From an uncultured Arsenicibacter sp. (GTDB lineage: Bacteria > Bacteroidota > Bacteroidia > Cytophagales > Spirosomataceae), in the NCBI RefSeq assembly GCF_945952095.1, contig NZ_CAMFHL010000115.1:1-20667 (forward strand): DNA of 20,667 nucleotides, given 5' to 3'. A program made the translations under genes and the position numbers. Numbering within the stretch: the first letter of the stretch is position 1; every line of letters starts with the position of its first letter. This document shows, in pieces, positions 1-8,340 of this stretch. The notes below the pieces were generated by a model. That model ran no database searches. It was not told the origin of the DNA and was given only the letters and a program-made list of their open reading frames with translations.

Positions 1-58
1 GTTTTAAACTTCCTGGAAGGTCCGGAAAACTCCCGAAATACCCCTCTTAAAAACCCCT

Positions 59-2053
59 ATGCGAATCCTGAAAACCCTTTTCCTGAGCTTGCTGGCGTCG
101 GTAGCCCTGGCGCAGCAGCAAGTCGATATTTGTGTCTACGGCGGTACCTCCGGCGGGGTAATTGCCGCCTATACCGCCCGGAAGATGGGCAAAACCGTAT
201 TGCTCATTGAACCTGGTCAGCACCTCGGGGGTATGACCTCCGGCGGTCTCGGCCTGACCGATATCGGCAATAAATACGCCATCACCGGCCTTGCCCGGGA
301 CTACTACCGGCGTATCGGCCAGCATTACGGCAAGTTTGAACAATGGATTTTTGAACCGCACGTGGCCGAGGACCTTTTTAAGGATTATGTCAGGCGCGGG
401 AACGTATCGGTGCTGTACAAACACCGGCTGGCCGGCGTGAAGAAAAAAGACGGCCTGATTCAGGAAATTGTGCTGGAGCAGTCGGATGCCCCTGCGAAAA
501 AGCAGACTATCCGCGCTAAAATGTTCATCGACTGCACCTACGAGGGCGACCTGATGGCGAAAGCAGGGGTGTCGTATTTTGTGGGCCGTGAGGATAATTC
601 GGCTTACAACGAAACACTGAGCGGTGTACAACTGATGAACGGTCACCAGCTGCCCGACGGTTTGGATCCCTACAAGGTACCCGGCAAACCGGAGTCGGGT
701 CTTTTGTGGGGCATCAGCACGGCTAAACTGGCTCCCAACGGTACCGGCGATAAATCGGTACAGGCCTACAACTACCGCATCTGCCTGTCGTCGGACCCCG
801 CCAATCAGGTGGCCATTACCCGTCCGGCGGGTTATGACTCCACAAAATACGACCTGCTGGCCCGGCTGATGGCGGCCCAACCGCAGAAAAAAACACTGAA
901 CGACTACTTTATCTGGAGCGGAATGCCGAACAAAAAAACGGACATCAACAACCGGAACGGCTTTTCAACGGACATGATCGGCATGAACTACCGCTATCCG
1001 GATGCAGACTATGCCGAACGGGAGCGCATCATCCGTGACCATGAGCTGTATACCAAAGGCTTGCTGTATTTTGTCGGGCATGACCCGCGTGTGCCGGAAG
1101 ACCTGCGTAAGGAAATGCGGAAGTGGGGCTATCCGAAAGACGAGTATACGGATACCGGCAACTGGAGCTCGCAGCTCTATGTGCGGGAAGCCCGCCGGAT
1201 GATCGGGGCGTATGTCATGACGCAGGCCAATTGCCAGGCGAAGGAAGTGGTCACGGATGGCGTCGGGCTGGCGGCCTATACGATGGACTCCCACAATTGC
1301 CAGCGGCTGGTGATTGAAAAAGACGGGAAGCTGATCGTTAAAAACGAAGGCAACGTCGAGGTAGGTGGTTTTGGGCCGTATCCGATTTCGTACCGCTCGC
1401 TGATTCCGAAAGCAACCGAATGCCGGAACCTGTTGGTGCCGGTCTGTCTGTCGGCCAGCCACATCGCCTATGGGTCGATCCGGATGGAGCCGGCATTCAT
1501 GGTACTGGGGCAGTCAACGGCACTGGCGGCTGCGATGGCGATTGACGCCAAAACCGATGTGCACCATGTGGACATTGCCCGCCTGCAACGGGAGCTGAAA
1601 ATGAACCCGCTGGCCGACGGCTCAACGCCTGAAATTCTGGTGGATAACGAAGACAAGGACGGCATTACGGCCTCGGGTGACTGGAAGACCGACAAGAGCA
1701 AGGCAGGCTACGGGGCATCCTATCTGGTGTATGAGGCGCAGAACGGGACACCATCGGTGCGGTTTACGCCGACAATTACGCGTCCGGGAAAATATCAGGT
1801 CTTTACCTATTTCCCACGGCTTGCCAAAAGCGCTACGGAGCTGGGAATCACCGTGTCTGACGGCAGAGGCAGAAAAGAAATTAAGGTGAAACCCGCTGAT
1901 ATTGTGGTAGTTGGCCAGACATCCGGCGAATGGGTAGCCCTGGGTGAATATGACTTCAGTCAGGGTAAAAACGGCTTTGTAGAGATCGGTGCCAGCCAGC
2001 CCGACGGGCCTGTTGTGGCCGATGCAGTCCTGTTTGTTCCGGTACGGAAGTAG
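59..2053 (+). CDS. Secreted FAD-dependent oxidoreductase with C-terminal golvesin-like domain
   Basis: The 664-residue product begins with a Sec-type signal peptide (residues 1-19, ending ALA-Q; no twin arginine). A dinucleotide-binding fold follows: VYGGTSGGVIAAYTARKMG at about 27-45, then an acidic residue closing strand 2 (LLIEPG) and a second glycine-rich run (GGMTSGGLG). This is the pattern of the FAD_oxidored family (PF12831), in which many Bacteroidota members are called FAD-dependent oxidoreductase and sit near polysaccharide-utilisation genes. Residues about 532-664 resemble the golvesin/xanthan-lyase C-terminal beta-sandwich (GYGASYLVYEA, RPGKYQVFTYFP, EWVALGEYDF, ADAVLF), thought to bind carbohydrate. 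The ATG at 59 gives a complete signal peptide, so I accept it. The substrate cannot be told from the sequence, and no glycan-utilisation gene is visible nearby. The FAD-oxidoreductase family is fairly certain; the golvesin domain is likely. Confidence 0.88.
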   Translation: MRILKTLFLSLLASVALAQQQVDICVYGGTSGGVIAAYTARKMGKTVLLIEPGQHLGGMTSGGLGLTDIGNKYAITGLARDYYRRIGQHYGKFEQWIFEPHVAEDLFKDYVRRGNVSVLYKHRLAGVKKKDGLIQEIVLEQSDAPAKKQTIRAKMFIDCTYEGDLMAKAGVSYFVGREDNSAYNETLSGVQLMNGHQLPDGLDPYKVPGKPESGLLWGISTAKLAPNGTGDKSVQAYNYRICLSSDPANQVAITRPAGYDSTKYDLLARLMAAQPQKKTLNDYFIWSGMPNKKTDINNRNGFSTDMIGMNYRYPDADYAERERIIRDHELYTKGLLYFVGHDPRVPEDLRKEMRKWGYPKDEYTDTGNWSSQLYVREARRMIGAYVMTQANCQAKEVVTDGVGLAAYTMDSHNCQRLVIEKDGKLIVKNEGNVEVGGFGPYPISYRSLIPKATECRNLLVPVCLSASHIAYGSIRMEPAFMVLGQSTALAAAMAIDAKTDVHHVDIARLQRELKMNPLADGSTPEILVDNEDKDGITASGDWKTDKSKAGYGASYLVYEAQNGTPSVRFTPTITRPGKYQVFTYFPRLAKSATELGITVSDGRGRKEIKVKPADIVVVGQTSGEWVALGEYDFSQGKNGFVEIGASQPDGPVVADAVLFVPVRK

Positions 2054-2152
2054 AGAAGGTTTTTTTCGGTGTGCTATTTTTCCGAACTTTGAGGAATAGT
2101 TCAACGTTGGCCATTGAGAGAGCCACGATTGGCTGCTAAAGCAGATAGTACA

Positions 2153-3460
2153 TTGAAAACAAAAGGATTACGGACCAATAAAGTCAATATCGTTACGCTG
2201 GGCTGTTCAAAAAACCTGGTTGATTCCGAAGTTTTATACACGCAGCTCAGAGGAAATGGCTACGATGTGACGCATGAGTCGAAAAAAGACGATGCCAACA
2301 TCGTGGTCATCAACACCTGCGGGTTTATTGACAACGCCAAAGAAGAATCGGTTAACACCATTTTGCGCTATGCCGACGCCAAGGAGGCGGGCATCGTGGA
2401 TAAAGTGTATGTGACGGGCTGTTTGTCGCACCGGTACAAGGATGAACTGTCGGTCGAAATACCATCGGTTGATGCATGGTTCGGTACGAATGAACTGCCC
2501 CGGCTGCTGAAAACACTGAAAGCCGACTACAAGCACGAACTGGTAGGGGAGCGGCTGCTGACTACGCCGGCGCACTATGCCTACCTGAAAATCGCGGAGG
2601 GCTGTGACCGCCCGTGTTCGTTCTGTGCCATTCCGCTGATGCGGGGCCACCACGTGTCGCGGCCGATTGAGGAGCTGCTGACCGAAGCCCGGTCGCTGGC
2701 CCGTCGCGGTACAAAAGAGCTGATTCTGATTGCGCAGGACCTGACCTATTACGGCCTCGATATTTACAAAAAGCGTAATCTGGCCGACCTGATGAACCAA
2801 TTGGCCGATGTCGAAGGCATCGACTGGATCCGGTTGCAGTACGCCTATCCGTCGGGCTTCCCGATGGACGTGCTCGATGTGATGCGTGAGCGCCCGAATA
2901 TCTGTAATTACCTCGATATGCCGCTGCAAACGGGTTCAACCGAGCTGCTGAAGCTGATGCGCCGTGGCATTACGCGTGAGAAAACGGAAGAGCTGGTGCA
3001 CACTATCCGTGAGAAAGTGCCGGGCATTGCCCTGCGGACGACCTTGATTGTGGGGCACCCGGGCGAGACCGAAGCCATGTTTGAGGAAACGTATGATTTC
3101 GTGGAGCGCATGCGGTTCGACCGGCTGGGTGTGTTTACGTACTCGCACGAAGAAAATACACACTCATTCTCGATGCCCGACGACATCCCGGACGACATTA
3201 AGCAGGAACGCGCTGATGCCATCATGGAAGTACAGCAGGGCATTTCCTATGAACTGAACCAGGAGCGCGTCGGAAATACCTATAAAGTGCTGTTCGACCG
3301 TAAGGAGGGAGGCTACTTCATCGGCCGGACCGAGTTCGATTCACCGGAAGTGGATAATGAGGTGCTGGTGAAGGCCACGCAGTTTGTGCGTCAGGGCGAT
3401 TTCGCCGACATCCGCATTACCGAAGCGCACGAGTTTGACCTTTACGGGGAGGTTGTGTAA
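2153..3460 (+). CDS. rimO: Ribosomal protein S12 methylthiotransferase RimO
   Basis: RimO is a cytoplasmic radical-SAM enzyme that methylthiolates a conserved aspartate of ribosomal protein S12. From the chosen start the product has 435 residues. The N-terminal UPF0004 domain carries three cluster cysteines (C18 in TLGCSKN, C56 in NTCGF, C90 in VTGCLS). The radical-SAM triad is C151-x3-C155-x2-C158 (CDRPCSFC), followed by the SAM-binding core and a C-terminal TRAM domain (from about 370). No in-frame ATG exists between the upstream in-frame stop at 2090-2092 and the conserved N-terminus, so translation must begin at a non-ATG codon. TTG codons at 2114, 2129 and 2153 are possible. I chose 2153 because it yields MKTKGLRTNKVNIVTLGCSKN, close to the N-terminus expected for the family. 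A weak -7-like GAACTTTG lies at 2084-2091. Confidence 0.95.
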   Translation: MKTKGLRTNKVNIVTLGCSKNLVDSEVLYTQLRGNGYDVTHESKKDDANIVVINTCGFIDNAKEESVNTILRYADAKEAGIVDKVYVTGCLSHRYKDELSVEIPSVDAWFGTNELPRLLKTLKADYKHELVGERLLTTPAHYAYLKIAEGCDRPCSFCAIPLMRGHHVSRPIEELLTEARSLARRGTKELILIAQDLTYYGLDIYKKRNLADLMNQLADVEGIDWIRLQYAYPSGFPMDVLDVMRERPNICNYLDMPLQTGSTELLKLMRRGITREKTEELVHTIREKVPGIALRTTLIVGHPGETEAMFEETYDFVERMRFDRLGVFTYSHEENTHSFSMPDDIPDDIKQERADAIMEVQQGISYELNQERVGNTYKVLFDRKEGGYFIGRTEFDSPEVDNEVLVKATQFVRQGDFADIRITEAHEFDLYGEVV

Positions 3461-3492
3461 TCCCGTTAACAAAGCATTAACAGCATGACTTG

Positions 3493-3519
3493 GCGCCAGG
3501 GTGAACCTTGGCGCTTTTT
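3493..3519 (+). terminator. Intrinsic terminator after rimO
   Basis: The stem GCGCCA (3493-3498) pairs with TGGCGC (3509-3514). It is extended by GG/CC with one bulged T, has a GTGAA loop, and is followed at once by TTTTT (3515-3519). It ends the rimO transcript. The loop contains a GTG at 3501 that is in frame with bshC. Because that codon sits inside a terminator, the ATG at 3555 is the better bshC start. Confidence 0.85.
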
Positions 3520-3554
3520 CGTGTGTTGTGGTATTTCGTAAACCTTACTCCTTC

Positions 3555-5108
3555 ATGGACTGTCAGTACCTGCCACTTGACGCTACAGGTCAGTTTTCGA
3601 CTTTTTTCGTAGATTACATTACCCAGAATCCGGCGCTGACGCCGTTCTACAATCGGTTCCCGTCAATTGACGCCTTCGGGCCGCAAATTCAGCAGAAAAA
3701 GACGTTTTCCGCCGCACACCGGCAAACGCTGGTTACGGTACTGGAACGGCAGTATGCCGGTATTCAGCAAAAACCGGACTTCTCAGTGCTGAACGACCCC
3801 AACACGTTTACGGTTACGTCCGGGCATCAGCTCAATATCTTTACGGGGCCGTTGTACGTGGTTTATAAGCTGGTGACGATTATTAATCTGGCGAAAAAAC
3901 TGAAGGAGACCTATCCGGATTACAACTTCGTGCCGGTTTACTGGATGGCCACCGAGGATCACGATTTTGACGAAATCAACCACTTCAGCCTTTTTGGCCG
4001 TAAACATACCTGGCAGACTACCCAAAAGGGAGCGGTCGGCCGGATGAATCCGGCGGAGCTGGCAGCGGTATTCAAGACCATTCCCGAAAAGCTGTTTCTG
4101 TTTGAGGAGGCGTACCTGAAGCATGATACGCTGGCCGATGCTGCCCGTTACTACATGAACGAACTGTTCGGCAGCGAAGGGCTGATTTGTCTGGACGCCG
4201 ACGATGCCGACCTGAAAAAACTTTTTACGCCGGTACTGCACGAAGAACTGTTTCAGCAGGCCTCGGCCGGACTGGTGCAGCATACCACGCAGGAACTCGA
4301 AACACTGGGTTACCACTCCGTTATTTCACCCCGCGACATCAACCTGTTTTATCTCGACGATCAGCTGCGGGAACGCATTGAGCGCAGGGAAAACGGCTCG
4401 TTCAGCGTCGTAAATACAAAACTGACGTTCACGGCAGAGGAAATGGACACGCTGGTGGCTGAGCATCCGGAAAAGCTGAGCCCGAACGTGGTTTTGCGAC
4501 CGGTCTATCAGGAAACCATTCTGCCGAATCTGGCCTATATCGGTGGTCCGTCGGAAGTCCCGTACTGGATGCAGCTGAAAACGGTATTTGATCATTATGA
4601 CCTGCCGTTTCCGATCCTGATGCCGCGGAACTTTGCGCTGTACGTACCGCGTGTGAGTGCTAAGCGCATCGCCCGGCTGGGTATCACACCCGAAGATCTG
4701 TTCCGGAATACCTTTGAACTCAAACGCGATTTTGTGGAGCAACACGCCCATAACGCCCTGAAGTTCGGTAAAGAAAGCAAGCTGGTGAATCAGGCGCTGG
4801 AGATGATGCTGCAAAAGGCCATGCTGGTAGACCCGACACTGGAAAAAGCGGTGCTGTCCGAAACCAAACGGTTTGCCAATGCCGTGACCAACCTCGAAAA
4901 GAAAATGCGCCGCGCCGAAGAACGGAATCAGGCTGTGGGCGTAAGCCAGCTGCTGGCCGTGAAAAACGAACTCTTTCCCGGCGACGGCCTGCAGGAGCGC
5001 AGCGAAAACTACCTGACGTTTTATCTGAACGACAAGGACTTCCTTAAAAAACTACTGCAACACTTCGACCCGTTTGATTTCCGGATGCAGATTTGCCTGG
5101 AAAGTTAA
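3555..5108 (+). CDS. bshC: Bacillithiol biosynthesis cysteine-adding enzyme BshC
   Basis: BshC is assigned to the last step of bacillithiol synthesis, adding cysteine to glucosaminyl-malate in the cytoplasm. The 517-residue length fits the family. Recognisable blocks are FTVTSGHQLNIFTGPLYVVYKLVTII near residues 90-115, VPVYWMATEDHDFDEINHF, ISPRDINLFYLDD, NVVLRPVYQETILPNLAYIGGPSEVPYWMQLK, and a C-terminal coiled-coil region (LEKKMRRAEERNQAVGVSQL). The start is the ATG giving MDCQYLPL; an in-frame GTG at 3501 lies in the preceding terminator and is rejected. The next gene begins 6 bp after the stop, so both are probably co-transcribed. Bacillithiol use is typical of Firmicutes and many Bacteroidota, supporting the taxonomic call. 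Confidence 0.93.
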   Translation: MDCQYLPLDATGQFSTFFVDYITQNPALTPFYNRFPSIDAFGPQIQQKKTFSAAHRQTLVTVLERQYAGIQQKPDFSVLNDPNTFTVTSGHQLNIFTGPLYVVYKLVTIINLAKKLKETYPDYNFVPVYWMATEDHDFDEINHFSLFGRKHTWQTTQKGAVGRMNPAELAAVFKTIPEKLFLFEEAYLKHDTLADAARYYMNELFGSEGLICLDADDADLKKLFTPVLHEELFQQASAGLVQHTTQELETLGYHSVISPRDINLFYLDDQLRERIERRENGSFSVVNTKLTFTAEEMDTLVAEHPEKLSPNVVLRPVYQETILPNLAYIGGPSEVPYWMQLKTVFDHYDLPFPILMPRNFALYVPRVSAKRIARLGITPEDLFRNTFELKRDFVEQHAHNALKFGKESKLVNQALEMMLQKAMLVDPTLEKAVLSETKRFANAVTNLEKKMRRAEERNQAVGVSQLLAVKNELFPGDGLQERSENYLTFYLNDKDFLKKLLQHFDPFDFRMQICLES

Positions 5109-5114
5109 CACCTG

Positions 5115-5720
5115 ATGCACGACTCCGGAACCGATAAGGCAACGCTGCGGAAAATATATCTGGCGCAACGCAGGGCACTGAGCCGCGACACGGCAGCTGC
5201 CTGGAGTACGCAGATTGCCGGGACGGTCAAGGCGCAGTTTCCGGTATGGCAGCAGACGTTTGCAGAACCGGTGCGGGTACATTGTTTCCTGCCTATTGCC
5301 CGGCAGAACGAGGTCGATACGTGGCCGGTCATTCGCTGGCTCTGGCAACAGCCGGGGGCAGAAGTCATCGTACCGGTGACCGATTTTACCGGCGGCGGTC
5401 TGGCCCATGTCCGCTTGTACCCGGATACGCCCCTGATCACAAACGCGTACGGCATTCAGGAGCCCGACCTGACGCAGTATACGCTGGTTTCACCCGATGC
5501 CCTGGATGTGGTGCTGGTACCCTTGCTGGTGGCCGATCAGCAGGGGCAGCGGGTGGGTTACGGCGGTGGCTTCTACGACCGGTTTCTGGCGCAGTGCCGC
5601 CCCGATTGCCTTAAAACCGGCCTTTCCTTCTTCGATCCCGTGGAGCGGATAGCGGATACCTTTGCCGGGGATATTGCATTGGACTGTTGTATTATCCGTG
5701 ACTATATCAGGTACTTTTAG
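5115..5720 (+). CDS. 5-formyltetrahydrofolate cyclo-ligase
   Basis: This enzyme (MTHFS, YgfA/FAU1 family) uses ATP to convert 5-formyltetrahydrofolate to 5,10-methenyltetrahydrofolate in the cytoplasm, returning a storage or inhibitory folate to one-carbon metabolism. The 201-residue product has the family's N-terminal basic motif (KATLRKIYLAQRRALS, residues 8-23), a central FLPI/EVDTW block, and the signature ATP/phosphate-binding loop GQRVGYGGGFYDRFL at 144-158. The start is an ATG 6 bp after the bshC stop. The tight spacing points to one transcript. Coupling to bacillithiol synthesis is not known to me and may simply reflect operon packing. Confidence 0.93.
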   Translation: MHDSGTDKATLRKIYLAQRRALSRDTAAAWSTQIAGTVKAQFPVWQQTFAEPVRVHCFLPIARQNEVDTWPVIRWLWQQPGAEVIVPVTDFTGGGLAHVRLYPDTPLITNAYGIQEPDLTQYTLVSPDALDVVLVPLLVADQQGQRVGYGGGFYDRFLAQCRPDCLKTGLSFFDPVERIADTFAGDIALDCCIIRDYIRYF

Positions 5721-5777
5721 GCTATGTCCTGTTAACCGGCAACTAGAAAAAAGCACTATAAAGTTGTCCGGAAACGG

Positions 5778-5785
5778 TATATTTG
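5778..5785 (+). promoter_or_regulatory. Bacteroidota -7 promoter element before the AraC/TPR regulator
   Basis: TATATTTG matches the Bacteroidota -7 consensus TAnnTTTG exactly and lies 21 bp before the ATG at 5807. No convincing TTG is found at the usual 19-21 bp upstream, so this is only half a promoter. If it is used, transcription starts near 5792. The in-frame TTG at 5783 would then fall inside the promoter element, which favours the ATG at 5807 as the start. Confidence 0.45.
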
Positions 5786-5806
5786 GTTAGTATAACAACG
5801 CCCCAT

Positions 5807-7711
5807 ATGGTAAGTGCTGACAGGCTCGTCATCGAGAAGCTGAACCGGTTAATTGATGATAATCTGAATAATCCGGCTTTTTCGGTTGATGTAATCTGTC
5901 AGATGCTTGGCGTAAGCCGGTCACAGCTACACCGGATTGTCAAGGAACAAAAGCAGCTGTCTACATCCCTCTATATCCGGCGGTACCGCCTTGAAAAGGC
6001 TGGTAATTTATTGCTGGACACGGATCTGCGCATCTCCGAAATCAGCGATCTGGTTGGCATTCAGAATCCTCAGAATTTCAGCACCTACTTTATTGAAGAA
6101 TACAAGGTAAGCCCTACGGAGTACCGGAAACAGTACCAGAAAGCCCCGCAACCTGCCGGATCCCCCCCGCCACAACCTGCCGCCAACCCCGCTATTGGTG
6201 CTGAGGCCGTTCTGCCGCCAATACCGGTTAGCACGAAAAAGAAGCAGTGGCGTCCGGTTATCATGGCGGTATTGCTGTTGCTTCTAATCGGTTTTAGCCT
6301 GTACCGTTGGTTTTTCAGGCCGTCGGTCAAGACACCGGATACCTCAGAACGATCAATTGCGATGCTGCCTTTTACCCGTTTGGGGATGACAAATGATGAC
6401 CCGACCAGCGAAGCGATCATGAACGAAATTCATACATCGCTGCTGGGGTTCAGAAACCTGAAGGTGATTTCGCGTTCGTCGTCGGAAAAGTACCTGGGCA
6501 CCCAGAAAAGCATCTGGCAGATCGGTGATGAACTCCGGGTAGCAACCGTATTGCGGGGCAGTGTACTGAAAACAGCTGATCAGCTACAGGTTAAAGTAGA
6601 AATTATGGATACCCGGGAAGATATCCGGTTATGGGCACACACGTATCAGTCGGCCTATAAAAATCTGTTTACGCTGACGGAGCAGATCGTCCGTGATGTA
6701 ATCCGTGAATTGAACCTGACCAATAGCCCGTCGGCCTCCGAAAAGCTGGCCCATATCCGGACTCATAACCTCAGCGCCTATAATCTGTTTGTACAGGGAA
6801 AACAGCTGCTGGTAAGCCGGCTGGAACCGGATCTGATGGAGGCGCGGAACCGGTTTGATCAGGCACTTCGCCTTGACTCCACGTTTGCCGAAGCCTATGC
6901 CCAGAAGGCGATTGCCTGTCACCTGCTGATCGGATCTGCGAAAATCGATAACCCGACGCTGAACCGGCTGACGGAAGAAAATGCGCTTAAGGCTATTCAG
7001 TTCGACCCCGGCAACAGCTCGGCCTATGCTGTGCTGGGTAGCCTGTATTATTCAACGTACCAGTGGCAGGCCTCTGCCAATGCCTACCGGATTGCCCTGC
7101 AATATAATCCGAACGATGCCCAGACCTGTCATTGGTTCAGTCTGCTGATGCGCACCACCGGTCAGCTCGATGAGGCTGTCCGGTACAGTACCCGGGCCAT
7201 TGCGCTTGACCCGCTCCACCCGGTCATGATGAGTGCGTATATTTCGAACTGTGCCCTGTCGGGACGGTTCGGTTCCGCCCGTACCGGCATTGAGGCGGGG
7301 CGCGGGCTGTTTGATAAGTCGTTCGCCTTTCAGCTGGGTATCGCGTATTATTGGCTGGCCCGCGAAGAGTACACCAGAGCCGCAGCCTGTTTCCGGCAGA
7401 TGATGGTCCTGAATCCGGACGACCGCGGGCAAACTCCGCTATTGCTCTATTGCGAGGCCCGGCGCGGTGACCGGCAGAAGGCTATTCAGTTTCTCCGCGG
7501 ACTGACAACTGCTACCCCCCGGGCCGATTATGAACGGGCCGTTGTCTATGCCGGGCTGAACCAGGCCGACAGCAGCCTGTATTACCTTACCAAAGCGGCC
7601 GGTGGCGGGTATTTCTACCGTGATACCAAGGTCATGCCTCCTTTCAGACAGTACCACAACAATCCCGTGTTTAAGGCTGTTCTGCGCCGGTTTAACCTGC
7701 CGGAAAACTAA
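5807..7711 (+). CDS. Membrane-anchored AraC-family regulator with FlgO/TolB-like and TPR sensor region
   Basis: From the ATG the product has 634 residues. Residues 8-108 form an AraC-type double helix-turn-helix (FSVDVICQMLGVSRSQLHRIV, then RISEISDLVGIQNPQNFSTYFIEEYKVSPTEYRK). A Pro/Gln/Ala-rich linker (113-145) leads to a single hydrophobic span (about 150-168, VIMAVLLLLLIGFSLYRWFF). Residues 182-290 resemble the TolB N-terminal/FlgO-like domain found in CadC- and adenylate-cyclase-like sensors (SIAMLPFTRLG, LKVISRSSSEKYLG, ATVLRGSVLKTADQLQVKVEIMDT). About 320-600 holds TPR-like helices (AFAEAYAQKAIA, SSAYAVLGSLYY, AQTCHWFSLLMRTTGQLDEAVRYSTRAIALDP). The arrangement implies a cytoplasmic DNA-binding end and an extracytoplasmic sensing end, so it is a ToxR-like one-component regulator built on AraC. 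The ligand is unknown. Tandem repeats just downstream could be its operator. Confidence 0.87.
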   Translation: MVSADRLVIEKLNRLIDDNLNNPAFSVDVICQMLGVSRSQLHRIVKEQKQLSTSLYIRRYRLEKAGNLLLDTDLRISEISDLVGIQNPQNFSTYFIEEYKVSPTEYRKQYQKAPQPAGSPPPQPAANPAIGAEAVLPPIPVSTKKKQWRPVIMAVLLLLLIGFSLYRWFFRPSVKTPDTSERSIAMLPFTRLGMTNDDPTSEAIMNEIHTSLLGFRNLKVISRSSSEKYLGTQKSIWQIGDELRVATVLRGSVLKTADQLQVKVEIMDTREDIRLWAHTYQSAYKNLFTLTEQIVRDVIRELNLTNSPSASEKLAHIRTHNLSAYNLFVQGKQLLVSRLEPDLMEARNRFDQALRLDSTFAEAYAQKAIACHLLIGSAKIDNPTLNRLTEENALKAIQFDPGNSSAYAVLGSLYYSTYQWQASANAYRIALQYNPNDAQTCHWFSLLMRTTGQLDEAVRYSTRAIALDPLHPVMMSAYISNCALSGRFGSARTGIEAGRGLFDKSFAFQLGIAYYWLAREEYTRAAACFRQMMVLNPDDRGQTPLLLYCEARRGDRQKAIQFLRGLTTATPRADYERAVVYAGLNQADSSLYYLTKAAGGGYFYRDTKVMPPFRQYHNNPVFKAVLRRFNLPEN

Positions 7712-7721
7712 TGGCCTCCTC

Positions 7722-7742
7722 CTGCAACAATAGACGAAGTTT
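7722..7742. repeat. Direct repeat copy 1, candidate operator
   Basis: This is the first of two identical 21-bp copies with core CAACAATAGACGAAG, beginning 11 bp after the regulator stop. The second copy starts 30 bp later. About three helical turns separate them, as would suit a protein binding one face of the DNA. It lies in the 134-bp gap before the lipoprotein gene. An operator role is inferred. Confidence 0.85.
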
Positions 7743-7751
7743 TTCGGCCTT

Positions 7752-7772
7752 CTGCAACAATAGACGAAGTTT
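7752..7772. repeat. Direct repeat copy 2, candidate operator
   Basis: This copy is identical to 7722-7742 over 21 bp, offset by 30 bp. Immediately after it, 7773-7790 (CTGACACAATAGCAGAGC) looks like a degenerate third copy, sharing CTG, ACAATAG and AGAG-like blocks. The next start codon is 73 bp downstream. Two AraC-type sites in tandem would fit, but nothing in the sequence proves binding. Confidence 0.85.
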
Positions 7773-7845
7773 CTGACACAATAGCAGAGCCCTTTTTACC
7801 GGTTTACCCTCACCTTGTAGCCGCAACATAACCCTTGCTGCTACC

Positions 7846-8304
7846 ATGAACTGTGCCTGTCTGTCACGTACGCCTGCCCGCGTCAGATTCCTTTTTTCCG
7901 GTTACATGCTGTTGGTGCTGGCTGCCTGTCAGTCCGGTGAGTCCCCGGGGCTGGAACAGCAGCAGACGGCCAATATGCTGTTGACGAAAACGCTGCATAA
8001 ACACCTGAATAATCAGAACTGGCAGGCGGCCGGTACATTATGTGCCGATCGGATACGCTATCGGGACCGCACTATGCTGCTTGCCGACGTAGAAGAGTCC
8101 AGAGCCTGGTTGCTGGACCACTACCGGCACCTGCACTATGCCGGCGAGCGCCGTGCGCTGGAAATCCGGCAGCTTTATCCGGCCGGTAAATACCATGTGA
8201 TTGTCGAAGGCCTTACCCGGGGCGACCCGCCCGACACTACACGGCCCGTCTGCCTCATTTACACCATCGAATATAACCGGATTACCCGGCTCTATGCCTA
8301 TTGA
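7846..8304 (+). CDS. Small outer-membrane-type lipoprotein of unknown function
   Basis: The 152-residue product has a signal peptide with a short basic start (RTPARVRF), a hydrophobic core (LFSGYMLLVL) and a lipobox LAAC at residues 25-28. Lipidation of Cys28 is therefore expected, and the following Gln-Ser-Gly gives no clear retention signal. The mature part (TANMLLTKTLHKHLNNQNWQAAGTLCADRIRYRDRTMLLADVEESRAWLLDHYRHLHY, then beta strands YHVIVEGLTRG and CLIYTIEYNRITRLYAY) has the helix-plus-sheet pattern of SnoaL/NTF2-like folds. That fold is an inference. It follows the tandem repeats and lies 36 bp before the next gene, so the two may be co-transcribed. Confidence 0.72.
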   Translation: MNCACLSRTPARVRFLFSGYMLLVLAACQSGESPGLEQQQTANMLLTKTLHKHLNNQNWQAAGTLCADRIRYRDRTMLLADVEESRAWLLDHYRHLHYAGERRALEIRQLYPAGKYHVIVEGLTRGDPPDTTRPVCLIYTIEYNRITRLYAY

Positions 8305-8340
8305 TTACTTCTGTTTCATCTGTTAGTTAGCAAAAATTAT

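Noticed and set aside
47..880. 277-residue open frame on the minus strand opposite the FAD oxidoreductase
   Set aside because: It lies wholly antisense to a well-supported gene, its sequence is rich in Gln/His/Arg/Val without any recognisable motif, and it fits a codon-bias shadow.
3501..3554. GTG start adding 18 residues to BshC
   Set aside because: The GTG is in the loop of the rimO terminator, and the ATG at 3555 gives the expected N-terminus.
5783..5806. TTG start adding eight residues to the AraC/TPR regulator
   Set aside because: The TTG lies inside the exact -7 element TATATTTG, and the ATG at 5807 fits better.
7722..7790. Short CRISPR array
   Set aside because: Only two exact copies separated by 9 bp, far too short for spacers, and no cas gene nearby.
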